The notes under the pieces are model-generated. The model had not been told where the DNA came from. It ran no database searches and worked only from the letters and a program-made list of their open reading frames with translations. Below, in pieces: positions 49,395 through 61,190 of a stretch of 64,000 bases of DNA. Position numbers and translations under genes: made by a program. Each line of letters starts with the position of its first letter. Position 1 is the first letter of the stretch. Source of the DNA: Gorsachius magnificus (lineage: Eukaryota; Chordata; Aves; Pelecaniformes; Ardeidae); assembly GCA_034008185.1 (NCBI GenBank), contig CM067081.1, forward strand, positions 148,396,258 to 148,460,257, read 5' to 3'.

Positions 49395-49800
49395 CTGGTG
49401 AGTTCCTGGCTGGAGTCCTGAGTCCATCTGCAAGGTATACATCACTTCAGGAAAGATGTGGACCAACTGGAAGAGGGTCCAGAAGAGGGCAACAAAAATT
49501 TTCAGATATCTAGGAAACATGGTCTCCGTGGAGAGGTTGGAAGGGTCAGGTTTGCTGAGCCTAGAAGACACGGTAATTCTCCTCATATATATTAAAGAAG
49601 AGAATGATAAACTCTTCATATCCACTGAGGTCAGGACAAGACAATGTGCTTAAGATAGAGCAATGGAGACTGATTTTCTCCTTGACACTAGCAATTTCCC
49701 TACCAGTTAAGACAGTTGGGGAAACTGGGTAAAGAGAAGGATAATTAAGCACTGTTACAGGCCAACTGAGGCAAACTGCAAAGCTCTGCATGGGACACTT
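49395..49800 (+). mobile_element. Old CR1 LINE fragment
   Basis: Blocks 'ctggagtcctgagtcc', 'aggaaagatgtggacca', 'gagggtccagaagagggc', 'tgctgagcctagaaga', 'caggacaagacaatgtgctta' and 'attaagcactgttacagg' match the CR1 ORF2 C-terminal region in the right order. The frame at 49456 reads WKRVQKRATKIFR, equivalent to [13 protein letters not shown] in the 48-kb copy. It lies about 700 bases after the young CR1 in the same orientation but is far more diverged, so it is an independent older insertion. The 3' tail is not recognisable; the end is approximate. Confidence 0.85.
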
Positions 49801-51499
49801 CCAGAACAGAATACATCACTCAAAAATTAGTTAAGTAGTAACCTCTGGTTTGGGACAATAGAATGGACTGGATTCCTTGCCAACATTTTTCCTAGCCTAT
49901 CTTCTATATTTTGTAACGCTACCTGCCAGTTCCAGCATAAGTGCTATATGTGTGTCTTCAACAAGAACAGCAGTAAGCTGGACCTCATCAAAAGACTGCA
50001 GGAAGGAGGAGGAAGTGCGCAGTCACTGCTTTCTCCACAGAAGCACTTGCAGAGAAAGATTCCTAAGGATTCAACTGGCAAGTCAGCATATCCTCATAGC
50101 CAAAAGGTATCAAGAATCGATGACAGATGTAACAAAACCAGAACCCAAAATACTTTGACTATGGACATTCTGTTAACCATAGATAACAATCAAATCAACA
50201 TACAAACCTCCAATCTAAAGCCAGATTGGGATATCTGTACAAGTATAATGAACTCAAGATGCAGAATTTTTTTTTTTGCCAAGCATATGGTTTTAAAGTC
50301 CATTAATTCAATTTATTTTCTTTAAAGCAAAAAAAAAATCTGAACCTGAAAATTTAAAGAGAGATTTTAAAGAGATACAATGGACAGTTACTGGCTTTGA
50401 CTTTCACTGAGTGCCTATTTCCTGACTTTGAAATTCTTTCCCTAGCTACTACTATTTTCCCTTGAATTTCCCCATATATTTAATTTGTTTATAAAAATCC
50501 TTGTCCTATTATTATAGAGCCCTGATCTGTTATTTTTGTTGGGATCATACGCATAACATCAGTGATACCAGCTGTAGCTGCTACTCTACCAACATCAGTA
50601 TTCTGCCTCCAACAGTGGCTATGAGATATTCAGAGAAGGTGAAACAAATCCACTATTCACCTATCAATTCAGGCAATAACAAGCAGGATAAGACAAGTGA
50701 ATTCTTATTCTGAATCCCTCAGCATTCAGCTTACAATCCATAGCATGAGATCTACTTACACTTAACTTCACAGGCACATTGATGCATTTTATTGAGTCAT
50801 AAAACAAGATTCTTATTTACATATAAGCTATTTAACCAAATTCTTGGCAAGATGACTAAAATTCTGGAACAAATAGGAGGGGGAAAAACAGCAATAGGAA
50901 GACTTTTCTCCCAAAACACGAGTAAATGTAGTGGTGACTCTTTAGCTCACTGTTACATGCCACAGGCCCATGGAAGGAGGCATACAAGAAAAAAAAAAAA
51001 AAAGCAACACAATAGTTCTGTCCCCAAAAGAACACAGGTGGGCCATAATCAATCAGTGCTTCAAAATAGCTGCCTTTTATACACATAAAATAGGAGTCTG
51101 GATCCAGAACATATCCAGATCTCAGCTTCATACTGCTGGCTCACCTCTAGGAAAACAAATCAAACCCAAAAGTCTCCTACTGGGTTATTTAGAAGTTCAT
51201 TGAAGACTTTGAAGTTTGGGTCCAGGCTGTAAGGCAGCTCATCCAGAGTTATGCTCGGGCTTGGGAAAGACCTGAACCTTCTGTGAGCCCAGCCACCCCC
51301 AGCCTTCCTGCTGCCACAGGCATATTCATTTCATATAGGTGAATCCTTTAGCAAGGTCAACTGACCCTAAAAAGAACCAGCTCTGAGGGTCCAAGACCCC
51401 CTTAGCTGGAATCAAAACTATCTTTTGCTTATTATCAGGGAAGCTAATATTTAGGCCACAGTGGAGTTTACCGAGTCAGCCACTGGAAGACCTTTCTGG
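49801..51499. other. Unique AT-rich non-coding sequence
   Basis: No gene recognised. T and A runs occur at 50267-50277, 50329-50338 and 50989-51003 (15 A). Overlapping plus frames at 49877-50325 are chance frames without family resemblance. Confidence 0.4.
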
Positions 51500-51612
51500 G
51501 GACCAGGCTTCAACCCCAGTCCTCTTCTAAACAGGCTCTGTGACCCCTAGACAAGTCAGTCTGCATGTCTGCTCCCCCTCTGCACATGCCTATTTTCATC
51601 TATTTTACGTTG
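51500..51612 (+). mobile_element. MIR-like ancient SINE remnant
   Basis: In order: 'accaggcttcaaccccagtc', 'ctgtgacccctagacaagtc', 'tctgcacatgcctattttcat', 'attttacg'. This tracks MIR's 'cctgggttcgaatccc', 'tgtgaccttgggcaagt', 'ctctgtgcctcagtttcctcat', 'tgtaaaatgg'. Confidence 0.55.
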
Positions 51613-53868
51613 GAAACACTTCAGGCAGGAATTGCATCTCACTATACATTCACATGGACAGAGATGTATAGCATCACTGACATTCAAATCCTCCTCCTGA
51701 GCCAGCATATGCCGCCTACTCTGGTTCTGCCATGTCAGGTTACTCCCAATAAGAAAACTGCGGTACAGAAAAACAAGGCATCTTCCTGAATTCCTGTCTT
51801 CGCTTACACAGCTCAATCCACTAGCCCAGTCCTAGGTGGTTTAGGATTAAGCCAAGGAAAGGTCCACATGCAGACACCAATAATAACTGAATTACTTGGG
51901 GTGCTGACAACAATACTACGGCAGGAAGGGTTTCTGCTAAGGCTGCTCAAAGCCAGTCAAAACACAGGCTACACTCTCCGCAAGTGCAGTGTGGGTCATT
52001 TTGGTTTCTGTGACGTGTCACCCTGCCACAACCTCCCCTCTCACTGCTGAGGAGATGCTGTCCTCTGCTCATAACTATCCATGGTTGCAACTATGCCTTA
52101 GTGTAGTCAAATATAAATTCTGTACAACATATTACTTTCATGTTCTTTATAAGTGGCCATTTGGTTGGGATGTTCTTCTGTTTGCACATTTTATGTGCAA
52201 GCTGGACAGTGTAGAGAGAAGGCATTTAGATCCAAATCAGAACCTCTTATGTTCTTCTCAAGTTAAAGTTGGATCAGAGTTCAGATGAAATAGTGCCAAC
52301 ATTTTCAAACTGCTCTCAGAAGATTTTTAGCTGGAATATCTTCTGGACAGTAGCTGTTCTTGGGAAGCCCACCTAAGGCCAAAATTCCATAGAAATGCTT
52401 GCAAGAACTGAACTACAGCCCTACAGCAGAGCTCCTTTCTGTACTGGACCTAAAACAGGAACCAACAGAAGTGTTTCTCTTTCTCTCCCGCCTCCCCATT
52501 TCTCTTGAGTTAATTCAGCACTGAGGCTGCGTTTCCCTCTATTTTGTCTTAGTCTGATGTGCTGTGAGAACGCAGAACAGAGTCACCTAGAACTTCCTCC
52601 CTCCTGCCCCAAGAGCTCATGCACATTTGCACAGCCTCCTTGCACTTTCCAAACCTTGCACGCACCTTTCAGTCCTCATCCATGGCTCCAGTCTATGGCA
52701 AAAGCCTTCCCCTGGGCAGTAACTTGCACACAAGTGGTTTTGTAATCTTTCAACCACCAAACTCTATAAGCAGCTATATACAGTGAAAAATTCAACTATT
52801 GCTAAAGAAAAATTTTTTTCAACTATGTTTATCCTCAGCCACCTCAGAGCGTTCACTTCCAAATATAAACTTAGCTTACTAAAACCATAAATCATGGATG
52901 TATTTGTAAACCTCAGGGACCATTACTGCAAATTTCTCAACTCACATAAGCAGTACTGGACCTGATTAAGATGACTGCCCATGAGTCAGCCTGGCTCTCA
53001 GATATGTTACAGTACTCAGAGAACCCCTCGCCAGGTATATACCACCAATAATCACCAGCTCCTCACAAATTAACATCAACTGGACATTTCTGTGGTGAAA
53101 ACTTCACCAGCTTTGTATCTCACAAAGTGAATGGGCAGAGGAGAGTTGGACAAATCTGCCTCCACCTGCATCTGCTTCATGCAGCAGGTTATAACGCAGT
53201 TGTCTCTAATCCAGTAAATCCATATGCTGTGCCAGTGAGTGGATTATCAGCCTTGGTTCAGAAGAAGCATTTGTGAGGTGTCATCATTTACATGAGTTCA
53301 CAGTACATGTAAAAATATTATTTTACTCTCTCACCATGCTCCACTCTTAGCTCTGCTACATCTTTTGATATTGCATTCATTTTGCATCTTATAAACACAC
53401 CTAAACAAAAGATAAACTCTGTTCCTTTTCCAAGATTTTTGGCTGGTTGTATACTTGCTTATGCAGGTCTCTCAAAATAAAAATCAACAGCTAGGAAAAA
53501 CAACTAAGCAGATTTGGACATGTTAAAACCATATTCTCAATGGGTCTCTAGTGAACTTTGCAGAGGTTACGCTCAACATAAAGTTCACCCTTTTTGTTTG
53601 ATTTAGTTCCCCTCTTCTTTTAGCAAGCAAGGTGGCAAATGATTATGCACAAACAGAATTTTTAATGATGGTCCTCCTCAATTTCCACAAGCCTGGGCAA
53701 CATAAGCTTACAGGTCATGTAATGCGGTTTGCTGCAGCTTTTTGCCCAAATAGTTTACATTTCCACTTCTTTATAATTTCCAGATCATGTACAAACTTGA
53801 ACCGACCCACACAGCAGCCTTACCAAACACAGCTACTCTGGTGTTATCATCCTCTAACACATACAGAC
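51613..53868. other. Unique non-coding sequence
   Basis: No gene recognised. Around 51755-51835 there is a faint antisense MIR-like run ('gaaaactgcggtacagaaa') not strong enough to call separately. Confidence 0.4.
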
Positions 53869-53975
53869 ACAGGCATCAAGAAGGCAAATGACTTGTATAA
53901 GCTCATAAACATCATCAGCAAAAAGCAGGGTAAGAACTCAGGCGGTGCTTCCAGCCTCCTGGCAGCACAGTGCTG
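53869..53975 (-). mobile_element. MIR-like ancient SINE remnant (antisense)
   Basis: The plus strand reads 'aatgacttgtataagctca', then 'cagcaaaaagcagggtaag', then 'aactcaggc', following the antisense MIR core 'aagtaacttgcccaaggtca', 'agtggcagagctggg', 'gaacccagg'. The remainder ('cagcacagtgctg') fits the 5' end. Confidence 0.5.
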
Positions 53976-54149
53976 TCTTTGAAAGATGTTACCAAAATCT
54001 GCAATCAAAAGGCTCAAAGGGTTTAAAGTTGGCCTCGTTTAAACCCATTTCTTAGGAGTACACATCAAATAATGCACAATGTGGTAGCAGAAAGAGTCCA
54101 ATATTAAATTAAATACAAAAGCAACCTCACAGGGCAGAAAGGTAATATC

Positions 54150-54530
54150 CCTAACACATCTCTGTGGTGATCACACCTGGGATACTTCATTCAGCTCTGG
54201 AGAACTCATTTCCTGAATGACAATAACAACCCAGAGAAAGATCACAAGAGAGCCATAAAAATGTTAAGCAAGCAGAGAGGGACTGATTTACAAAGACAGA
54301 TTAAAAGAGCTAAGGATACATCGACTGACTAAATCCTAAGAAAGGGACGTGACAACTGTCTGCAAGTATCAGAAGAGCATTAGCAAGGGCAAAGAATCAT
54401 TTTAGAGAAACCAGAGTTTACAGCTACAGGGAGTAATAGTAAATTTAAAATTATGAAAACATTTACTGATCAAAAAAGTCATTTTAACGGCAAAATCTAC
54501 TAGAGTATGGGGTAGACCTAATAATATGCT
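54150..54530 (+). mobile_element. Ancient CR1-type LINE fragment
   Basis: A sense-orientation fossil. Codons at 54174-54200 read HLGYFIQLW, against HLEYCIQLW in the 48-kb copy. Downstream 'agagccataaaaatg', 'agattaaaagagctaaggat' and 'tacagctacagggag' follow the C-terminal ORF2 order of old CR1 subfamilies. Indels are common and neither end is sharp. Confidence 0.7.
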
Positions 54531-55559
54531 TAATCAACACTACTGCTTCTCAATTTTTCGTCCTTTAAGGACACAAAAATTGTCAACTAAATCCTGAAAA
54601 CACTCTATTTTGAAATTTTAGGTTGAAAACAAGTTTTGAAATTCCCCAGTGGAATATTCTAACCCTGGTGGGGAAATTTCATACGTCCTTAACCCTGAAG
54701 TAACACAGACACGTCAGGCCCATTGCTTTTGCACTATCCCAGGTATAAGCTACACCCCGACACAAGCAGACCAGCCTGCATGTACTGATGAACAATGTCC
54801 CAAATGGGGTATTCATGCATGGTTCCCATCTCTCATCTCACCAGCCCAAAGAACAATCATGAAAATAAATGCCAGATTCTGTTCTATTTGGCTTTGGGAT
54901 AATTTGCAATGACGAGGGAAATGAACGACTCATTTTCTGTTTCTCCTCTTTGTTTTCTCCAGGAAACAGGACAGGCACATAAGTGGTACCTTTCTGACAA
55001 GTCCATCAGGACACAAAAGGTTCCAACTGCCAAACTCAAGCAAGCCTTGTTGCAACAGTTTAGAGAGTCACGGATCCATTTGTTCACCCTGCCCCTCTGC
55101 TGGGGATGAGTCTGCCAAAGGGAATGGGTAGGCCTGTGCCTTAGTCAGTCAGGTTCACCGCACTCCTGTTTTTCACCTGAATAACAGCATAATATTTAAT
55201 TACTGGGCTTTTACTGGGATCTGATTACAGACTGATTGAGATCTACAGATGAAAAACACAAGGGAACCACAAACTTGTGTTATAACATTGTCAACTTTGA
55301 GTTTGTCTCGGGAAATTATCTCTTCTTTTTTTTTTTTTGCTACCAAACTTTAATGACAATTTTTACAGGGTCATATTAGTCTTATTTGATTAAACCTGCT
55401 AGTTCTTAAGAAAAGCGGTGGCTGTCTACTCCATAAAATATGAGCACAAACAATAAGTACATCAAAAGCCTATTGCTGGTTGGCCAACTTCCATATAACC
55501 TAATATGGTTAAGAAAATGTTTGACTGGAGCCCAGTGCAGAGTGCCAAACTTAACAACT
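54531..55559. other. Unique AT-rich non-coding sequence
   Basis: No gene recognised; a T run lies near 55325-55339. Confidence 0.45.
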
Positions 55560-55607
55560 CTGCAGTAAGCAGGGTGCCACAGAGCCCTCTGCTTAGGCTC
55601 ACTGCAG
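55560..55607. other. Imperfect hairpin (GC-rich stem)
   Basis: CTGCAGTAAGCAGGG (55560-55574) pairs with the run CCCTCTGCTTA...ACTGCAG (55585-55607) with about 13 pairs, an asymmetric bulge on the 3' arm and a 10-base loop. The size is in the range of a short pre-miRNA, but the bulge is large and I recognise no known miRNA. Confidence 0.3.
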
Positions 55608-56050
55608 TTTCAGTGTGGTGCAGTTACTACCTATTCGCGTGAACTAACCATAATTGTACTTCTGCATGGTTACAAAACCCAAATACTTTTCTTCTCTTTC
55701 CCCTGCCAATGAAGATCGACATCAGCTGCCCATACAAGGCTTTCGGAGATAGAAACTCATTGGAGTGTTTCCCTTCTTGGGCTCAATATATTAAGGAAAT
55801 CCTGGGTATCCTGAGCCTATAAAAGAACGTGCACCGTGTGAGGCACTCTGCATTTGTGTAAACATCCTAGAAAGTGGAGGTTTTAAAGGGCTCCAATACA
55901 AGAACACACTTTCCATATCTACTGCTAATGTATATATGAGAGGTTTTACAATACCAAATCTGTACGCAAGGCAGGTATTTTCCTCACTATCTGTCTTGCT
56001 GCTACTGCCATTTATGAAACATGGCAAGGCAGAGATTGTCTATGTGCCTC
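55608..56050. other. Unique non-coding sequence
   Basis: Nothing recognised. Confidence 0.4.
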
Positions 56051-56420
56051 CAAGCCCGCTGCAAAATAAACTTTGCCCACTCACGTTATGTATTTGCATT
56101 TCTATCTTTCAAATTTCGCCAGGCAGCAAGTGATTTAGGATTTTTAAAATAGTTAAGACAAAAAGGGGTGATAAAGCAAATGAATGACATTATCAAGGCC
56201 AGTCTTTAAGTCACACTTCAGTCTCCTCACTTACTCTTTAATGGCACTGAAATCATTGGGAAACCTGATAAACAGGGATTTGGCGACAGAGGAGAAGGAG
56301 ATCGCTGAGCTTACATAAGCAAAACAAGTCACTTTAAGCATTAAAAGAACAATGCTACCTTGATTATGCAAAACGGTTAGCCAGCCTCTCCCAGATCATT
56401 TCCTATGAGATCATATGCAG
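56051..56420 (+). promoter_or_regulatory. Conserved-looking non-coding stretch with POU-type motifs
   Basis: Contains a perfect octamer ATTTGCAT (56092-56099) and ATTATGCAAA (56364-56373), both POU-factor type, plus scattered CpG in otherwise CpG-poor DNA. No repeat homology and no long open frame. The appearance fits a conserved non-coding element, but conservation is not visible from one sequence. Confidence 0.2.
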
Positions 56421-56624
56421 ACTTGGAAACAGAGGGACTGGTTTCAGGACGTTTGGAAGCTTTTTATGGATTGTATTAACAAGGCACAGGCTGTTCCCTA
56501 AAACTGATTGTACATCAAATTCCATTATGGCCACATGCCCTTGGTTGGAATGCCCTTAGCATATATGATAGTACCAACAACCACCAAAAAAAGCAACAGT
56601 CTGGCATTTAATCCCTGTGACTTT

Positions 56625-56626
<2 letters not shown>

Positions 56627-56668
<42 letters not shown>
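56627..56668 (+). repeat. T42 mononucleotide run
   Basis: Forty-two uninterrupted T, preceded by CTTTTC and followed by GGAGTACTGG. It is far longer than any other homopolymer in the window. On the minus strand it would be an A42 tail, but no AATAAA-like signal or gene-like sequence sits where a minus-strand retrocopy would be. Length is likely to vary between individuals and reads. Confidence 0.9.
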
Positions 56669-56669
<1 letters not shown>

Positions 56670-57140
56670 GAGTACTGGGTATTAATTGTAATTTTCTGGG
56701 TGTGGATAGCATGCAACAGGTTACAATGGGGCATCTGTTAGGTTCCCTAAACTTTAAAGCATCCTACAGAGTTTAGCCACAACTTTGTAAAAAGTTAAAT
56801 ACCTCTTATGTAGGTAGAAAAAAAAAAATGCTATATTGCAAGATTTTGGAATGATACCTAATACCTATCAGAGGCCAGTTTTGATTTTTCTTCTCCAATA
56901 AGTACTAACAGAAAAACATACATCTACACAAAACCACATCAGTGCTTGAAAAATGCCCATTTTTTATTTTTGAGGTCTTAGCTAATGTATTTACTACCAA
57001 ACATATTTTCCAGTCAGTTCAGTTACTATACATTCATTCTTGATACAGAAAATTAGAAAGCAAACCAGCAACTGCACTCCTTTTCTAAGAATTAATGCTG
57101 TGCATTTTCTTATTTTTTTTACATTTTACATCTAGGCGTT
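56669..57140. other. Unique AT-rich non-coding sequence
   Basis: Nothing recognised. Confidence 0.45.
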
Positions 57141-57520
57141 ATTTTCCTGATGATTCATATGAGCGAGGCAGACGCCTCGCATGAACCGGGACTGCCCTGT
57201 GGTTCCAGGCAGACCCATAAGTCTATAAACAACACCTCAAATGCTGTGAATCTTTTTGGAAGTGTCAGGGCATTATGAAGGCTCTGGCCTTCAGCCTCTT
57301 TAGCAAGGCTTATGCATCACTCAGGTTTCGTGTTAAATCTTTGGCAATGCCTAAACTGCATGCTGAGCTTTATAAGACCCGCACTGTAAGAGGCTGAATT
57401 TCACTGTGGGAGGCAAACTAATCTGCTAATTGAATTAGCTAACAGTCATCTATTTATTAGCAATGATATCAGCAGATTTTGTTTTCAGTTGAAAATAACA
57501 CAATGTTTTCAAACAGCAGC
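57141..57520 (+). promoter_or_regulatory. Candidate conserved non-coding element with paired-type homeodomain palindrome
   Basis: Holds a CpG-rich perfect stem GCGAGGC-AGAC-GCCTCGC (57163-57180) and, 245 bases on, the palindrome GCTAATTGAATTAGC (57425-57439). Its core TAAT-TGA-ATTA is the P3 spacing bound by paired-class homeodomain dimers. No repeat homology and no open frame of note. The sequence texture resembles vertebrate developmental enhancers, but that is an impression. Alignment to other birds and reptiles would settle it. Confidence 0.25.
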
Positions 57521-59893
57521 TCTCAAAGAAAAGAATAATCTTCCCTTCTGCTTGCAAATGGTGGAAGAGCGGCATGGATCAACGCAGTTACCTGCCCAAG
57601 CCCAGCTGGTTGTTCAACAGCAGCACCTCCTGCATCCCAGTTAAGTGCTTCCCCCCACTGGCTTTGCACTTTCTCCTACCATCTGCATGGTCCTAATGCC
57701 AATATAGTCTGCATCACTGCTGCTGTGGCTGGAGAACCGAAACATTTAGGATGAAGATTCCCCCAGTGTCAAAAACTGCCATCTCTTACCAGAAATAAGA
57801 CACATTTTTGTTCTTGTTGGTACTGAAGAGAAATAAGAGACACCTGAGCAGAGGAATGAAAAACAAATTTATTGCAATTATTTGCTATCTGTTTAACGAT
57901 AATGCTGTTCTCTGTGCCAAAGTTGCCTTAGCTCAGTTTAGGAATAACCCCCCCTGATACAATCTCACAGGAATCCATTCTCAGAGCCTTGCCCATCGCT
58001 ATTTATAACTGAGTAAATATCGGAGGATTCACATCTTTTGCCTTGAAAAAACAAGACCTTTGGCCTTAACAATTCTTTGAAAAGTGCTTCAGAGAAGGAT
58101 GTTACCCTGCAACAATGTTGCCTTCCATTAAAATTTCCTCTTAAAATACATGACCCAAAGGAGGAGTGCTAGACCTCAAATATACCACAAATATGGACAA
58201 GTCTCTCTGCAGGCATTTGGCAGCTGTGAATTTGCCCAAAACATTATCCTTAAAGAATTAACCAACTCTCTATTAGTCAGCATAGTTAATAGCCTCAAAA
58301 AAATAATTTTACTTTGCCATGCCATTGTCAGGACAGCTCACCAATTGCATATTGCATTGTTTTCCTGCATAAAGATTAATTATTCCCAAGGACTGAAACT
58401 GGAGCCTTTACACTTCTACATGCAAATAAAAATAAAAAAGCATTTGAGAGCCAGTACTGTCCAACCAACTTTTAGGTTGCTATTACTCCTGGCTTTAGAC
58501 CAGCTCACCCTGCCTCTCCTTTCCCTCATCTCCTGACATGAGCTGGGACAGCCAGAGCCTGGACAAGCAGGCAAGCTACGGCTGACCACACCATCTCGGT
58601 ACGCACTTAGGACTCTGCCCTGCTTGGGAGCCTTCGATCTGCCTGATGAACACATCATAAAAGGCGGACTAGAAAAAGGACACAAGACAGGCAACATGAC
58701 TCAAAGGCAAGCCTTTATCTGCTATTCACTCTCTAAGAGTTAATGTGGACACAATAGCCATCAGTTCTGCCACATATATGACCATGATTTCTTGGGACCC
58801 TTACAAAACATTACCCTTACAGGAAAAGTCAAGATCAGATCTGTGATACCCCTCATCCAAGACACAGCTCTTGACAGCGGACAGTCATTTCAGAGAGGTG
58901 TTCAACAAACAGGGTAACCATTCAAGGCAAGTCCCTTCCTCACCTCCTCATTGAGGCTGGCTTCTTCACTTAAGTTTTAAATCCCTTTTAATTGTTTTCC
59001 TTATTCTTCACCACTATAACTCTGTATTGTATTACTATTTTATAGAAATGTCCAGTCCTTTTGGATCAGTCAATTTGCTACGCATGACATCATAACCTCC
59101 ACCTGTGTAGTCAGAATGATGGAGTTGCATCACTTGGAGCAATTTGTGCTAAACAGCAATTACAAAACAAGTGTAGCCTGGGAACATTTTTTATTATTAT
59201 CATTGCTTAGCAAGACTCCTATCAAGTGCTGAAGCAACAGTCTTTTGAAAGGCAAATTTCCTCCCACCTGGCAAGCAGAATTATTTTACATGTCCCTATC
59301 AAACTAAAACCAGAACACCTAGGGAATAGAGTCATTGACTTTGAAACATACACAGCAACATTATTATCTTAATGACATATAATAGTCTCCATATTCATAA
59401 CCTTTCACTAGGAGAAAGACTAGTATGGCTGTCGTGCTGAAATAATTAATGCAGTCTGTACCCTATGTGTACACTGATGTGTGTGTGTGCAAAGATGACC
59501 ACGTGTAGGTTTAATAACAAATAAGAGTTAGGCCTTCTCAAGGGAAGAAATGCTCCCTTCTCATTCAGGTAATGTCCAGGGACCACAGGAGCCACAACAT
59601 GGAAGAATTTCTCCAGATTACTGAGCACACTTACTCGTAATCCTTAGCACACAAAACACTAACAAAAGGAAACATCAAGGTGAAGAGTCCCAAATACCCA
59701 AGCAATTTCTGACAGTCAGTCCAATAAAGGACTACCGTAAAGTATCTTCCCCAGTGTGTTAAATTAAGCTGAATACTAACTCCCCAGAATGGCCTCTTTC
59801 CACACCAGACCTCGAGTTTCAAAGGATACTAGCCTAATATTAAAGTGCTGTTCATGATCGTAATTGTCTCAACTGAACAGAAAATACCTCCAG
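57521..59893. other. Unique non-coding sequence
   Basis: No gene recognised. The plus frame 58150-58536 (128 codons) has no family likeness. A C/EBP-like 'attgcaattatttgc' lies at about 57870. Confidence 0.4.
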
Positions 59894-59921
59894 AAAAAAA
59901 AAAAAAATATATATATATATA
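59894..59921 (+). repeat. A14 run joined to (AT)n
   Basis: Fourteen A (59894-59907) run directly into seven AT units. Confidence 0.9.
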
Positions 59922-61126
59922 AAAGCATCAATAGCATATCTCACCAGTTTTGATGCCTCTGAGCCTGGAAGATGCTGCCTCTTCAGATCCCAAGGGATTC
60001 TTTGATTAACCAAACTGTTATCCCAGGCACTGGAAAGACACAAGTGTTTATGGGTGGGAATGAAGGGGGCACCAAAGGCAGAACAACTTTACAGTAAGGA
60101 TGATCTAGAAAGCAGACCAAGCCGATCTCGATCCTTGCTGCTGTTGCTAGGTACTTTCGCACCTCTGACTAAACTGACTTGCAGCCCCTCTTCTTTTTCC
60201 AGCGATTCCTCCATCAGGAAGAAGAAAATCCCAAGTGAGAAAGGGCAGACTGTACTATGCATCCAAAGTCCTATTAAGGGAAAAGAGTTGCAGGGAAAAT
60301 CGCTCCATTCACCTGATCCTGCTGCCATGACCATAACCCAATCGCAGCGTAATGCAATCCTGAGAACAGCCACACCAGCATCAGCCACAGAACTGAGAAT
60401 TTTAATAGCCAAACTGCACCGATAAATACAGAGCCAAACCGGATTATGCCCCCATGATTCACTTCACAAAAAATATTTGAGGGAATTCCCTATTTGTTTT
60501 GGCTGTAGACCAACACGGTTCCTTGACTGCTGGCTGCCTCCAGTCAAAGATGCAAAAACGTTTGGCTGTTTCTGCATAGCTGGAATACATTTACACAGTT
60601 TTTGGTGACAGGTTGTTTGTCTGCCTTTACACGTATTTAGCCACTTTGTGACTGTTACACTGATAGAACAGCCACCTCTGAGTAATAGCCAGGATAAATT
60701 ATAACAGCTTGGGCAGTGTATGGTGAGACTGGAAATTGCCTCTGCACAATGCCTCAGCGTGAGCACTGGAGGGAGTTCCTGGGAGAATAGACTCTCATAT
60801 CCCACTTGGAGTAACATAAGCCAACTGGGAAGCTGCTCAGGAGCTCTGGTGGCTCCCTTCCCTTTTCAGCTATAGAGGCAGAGAAAAGACAAAGCTTCCA
60901 AATGTGTATCTACTCAAAAGACAAAAGGTTGGTATCACAAAGTCCAGAGAAATTTTATCTGTTAAACAAGGTGAAGAAAGGTCTCTCAAAAATGAGCCAG
61001 CTTCACAAGCAGCCTTTAATTAGACAAATGCACAGTTTACCTCCCTGTTCACCTAATCAACACAATCAGCAGACATGTTTAAGAGTATTCATTAGACTAA
61101 CTGGCTTGAGCAGGAGATTTAACAAA
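59922..61126. other. Unique non-coding sequence
   Basis: Overlapping plus (60054-60425) and minus (60089-60412) frames of over 100 codons occupy the same bases. Neither peptide resembles a known family, so both are taken as chance. Confidence 0.4.
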
Positions 61127-61190
61127 TTTTGAGGCCTTATGAAGATATTTGATCAGAAGACTTTGATTTTGAGGTCTTATGAAGACATCA
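61127..61190 (+). repeat. Diverged direct duplication, 40-base spacing
   Basis: TTTTGAGGCCTTATGAAGAT (from 61127) recurs from 61167 as TTTTGAGGTCTTATGAAGAC; the flanks GATTT and ACTTT are also alike. This is a local duplication with two changes in about 22 bases. Confidence 0.8.

Noticed and set aside
56627..57100. Minus-strand processed retrocopy with an A42 tail
   Set aside because: No polyadenylation-like signal and no gene-like sequence next to the tract on the expected side.
58150..58536. 128-codon plus frame
   Set aside because: No family likeness; no exon-type borders consistent with the whole frame.
60054..60425. 123-codon plus frame overlapped by a 107-codon minus frame
   Set aside because: Opposed overlapping frames with no homology are typical of chance openness.
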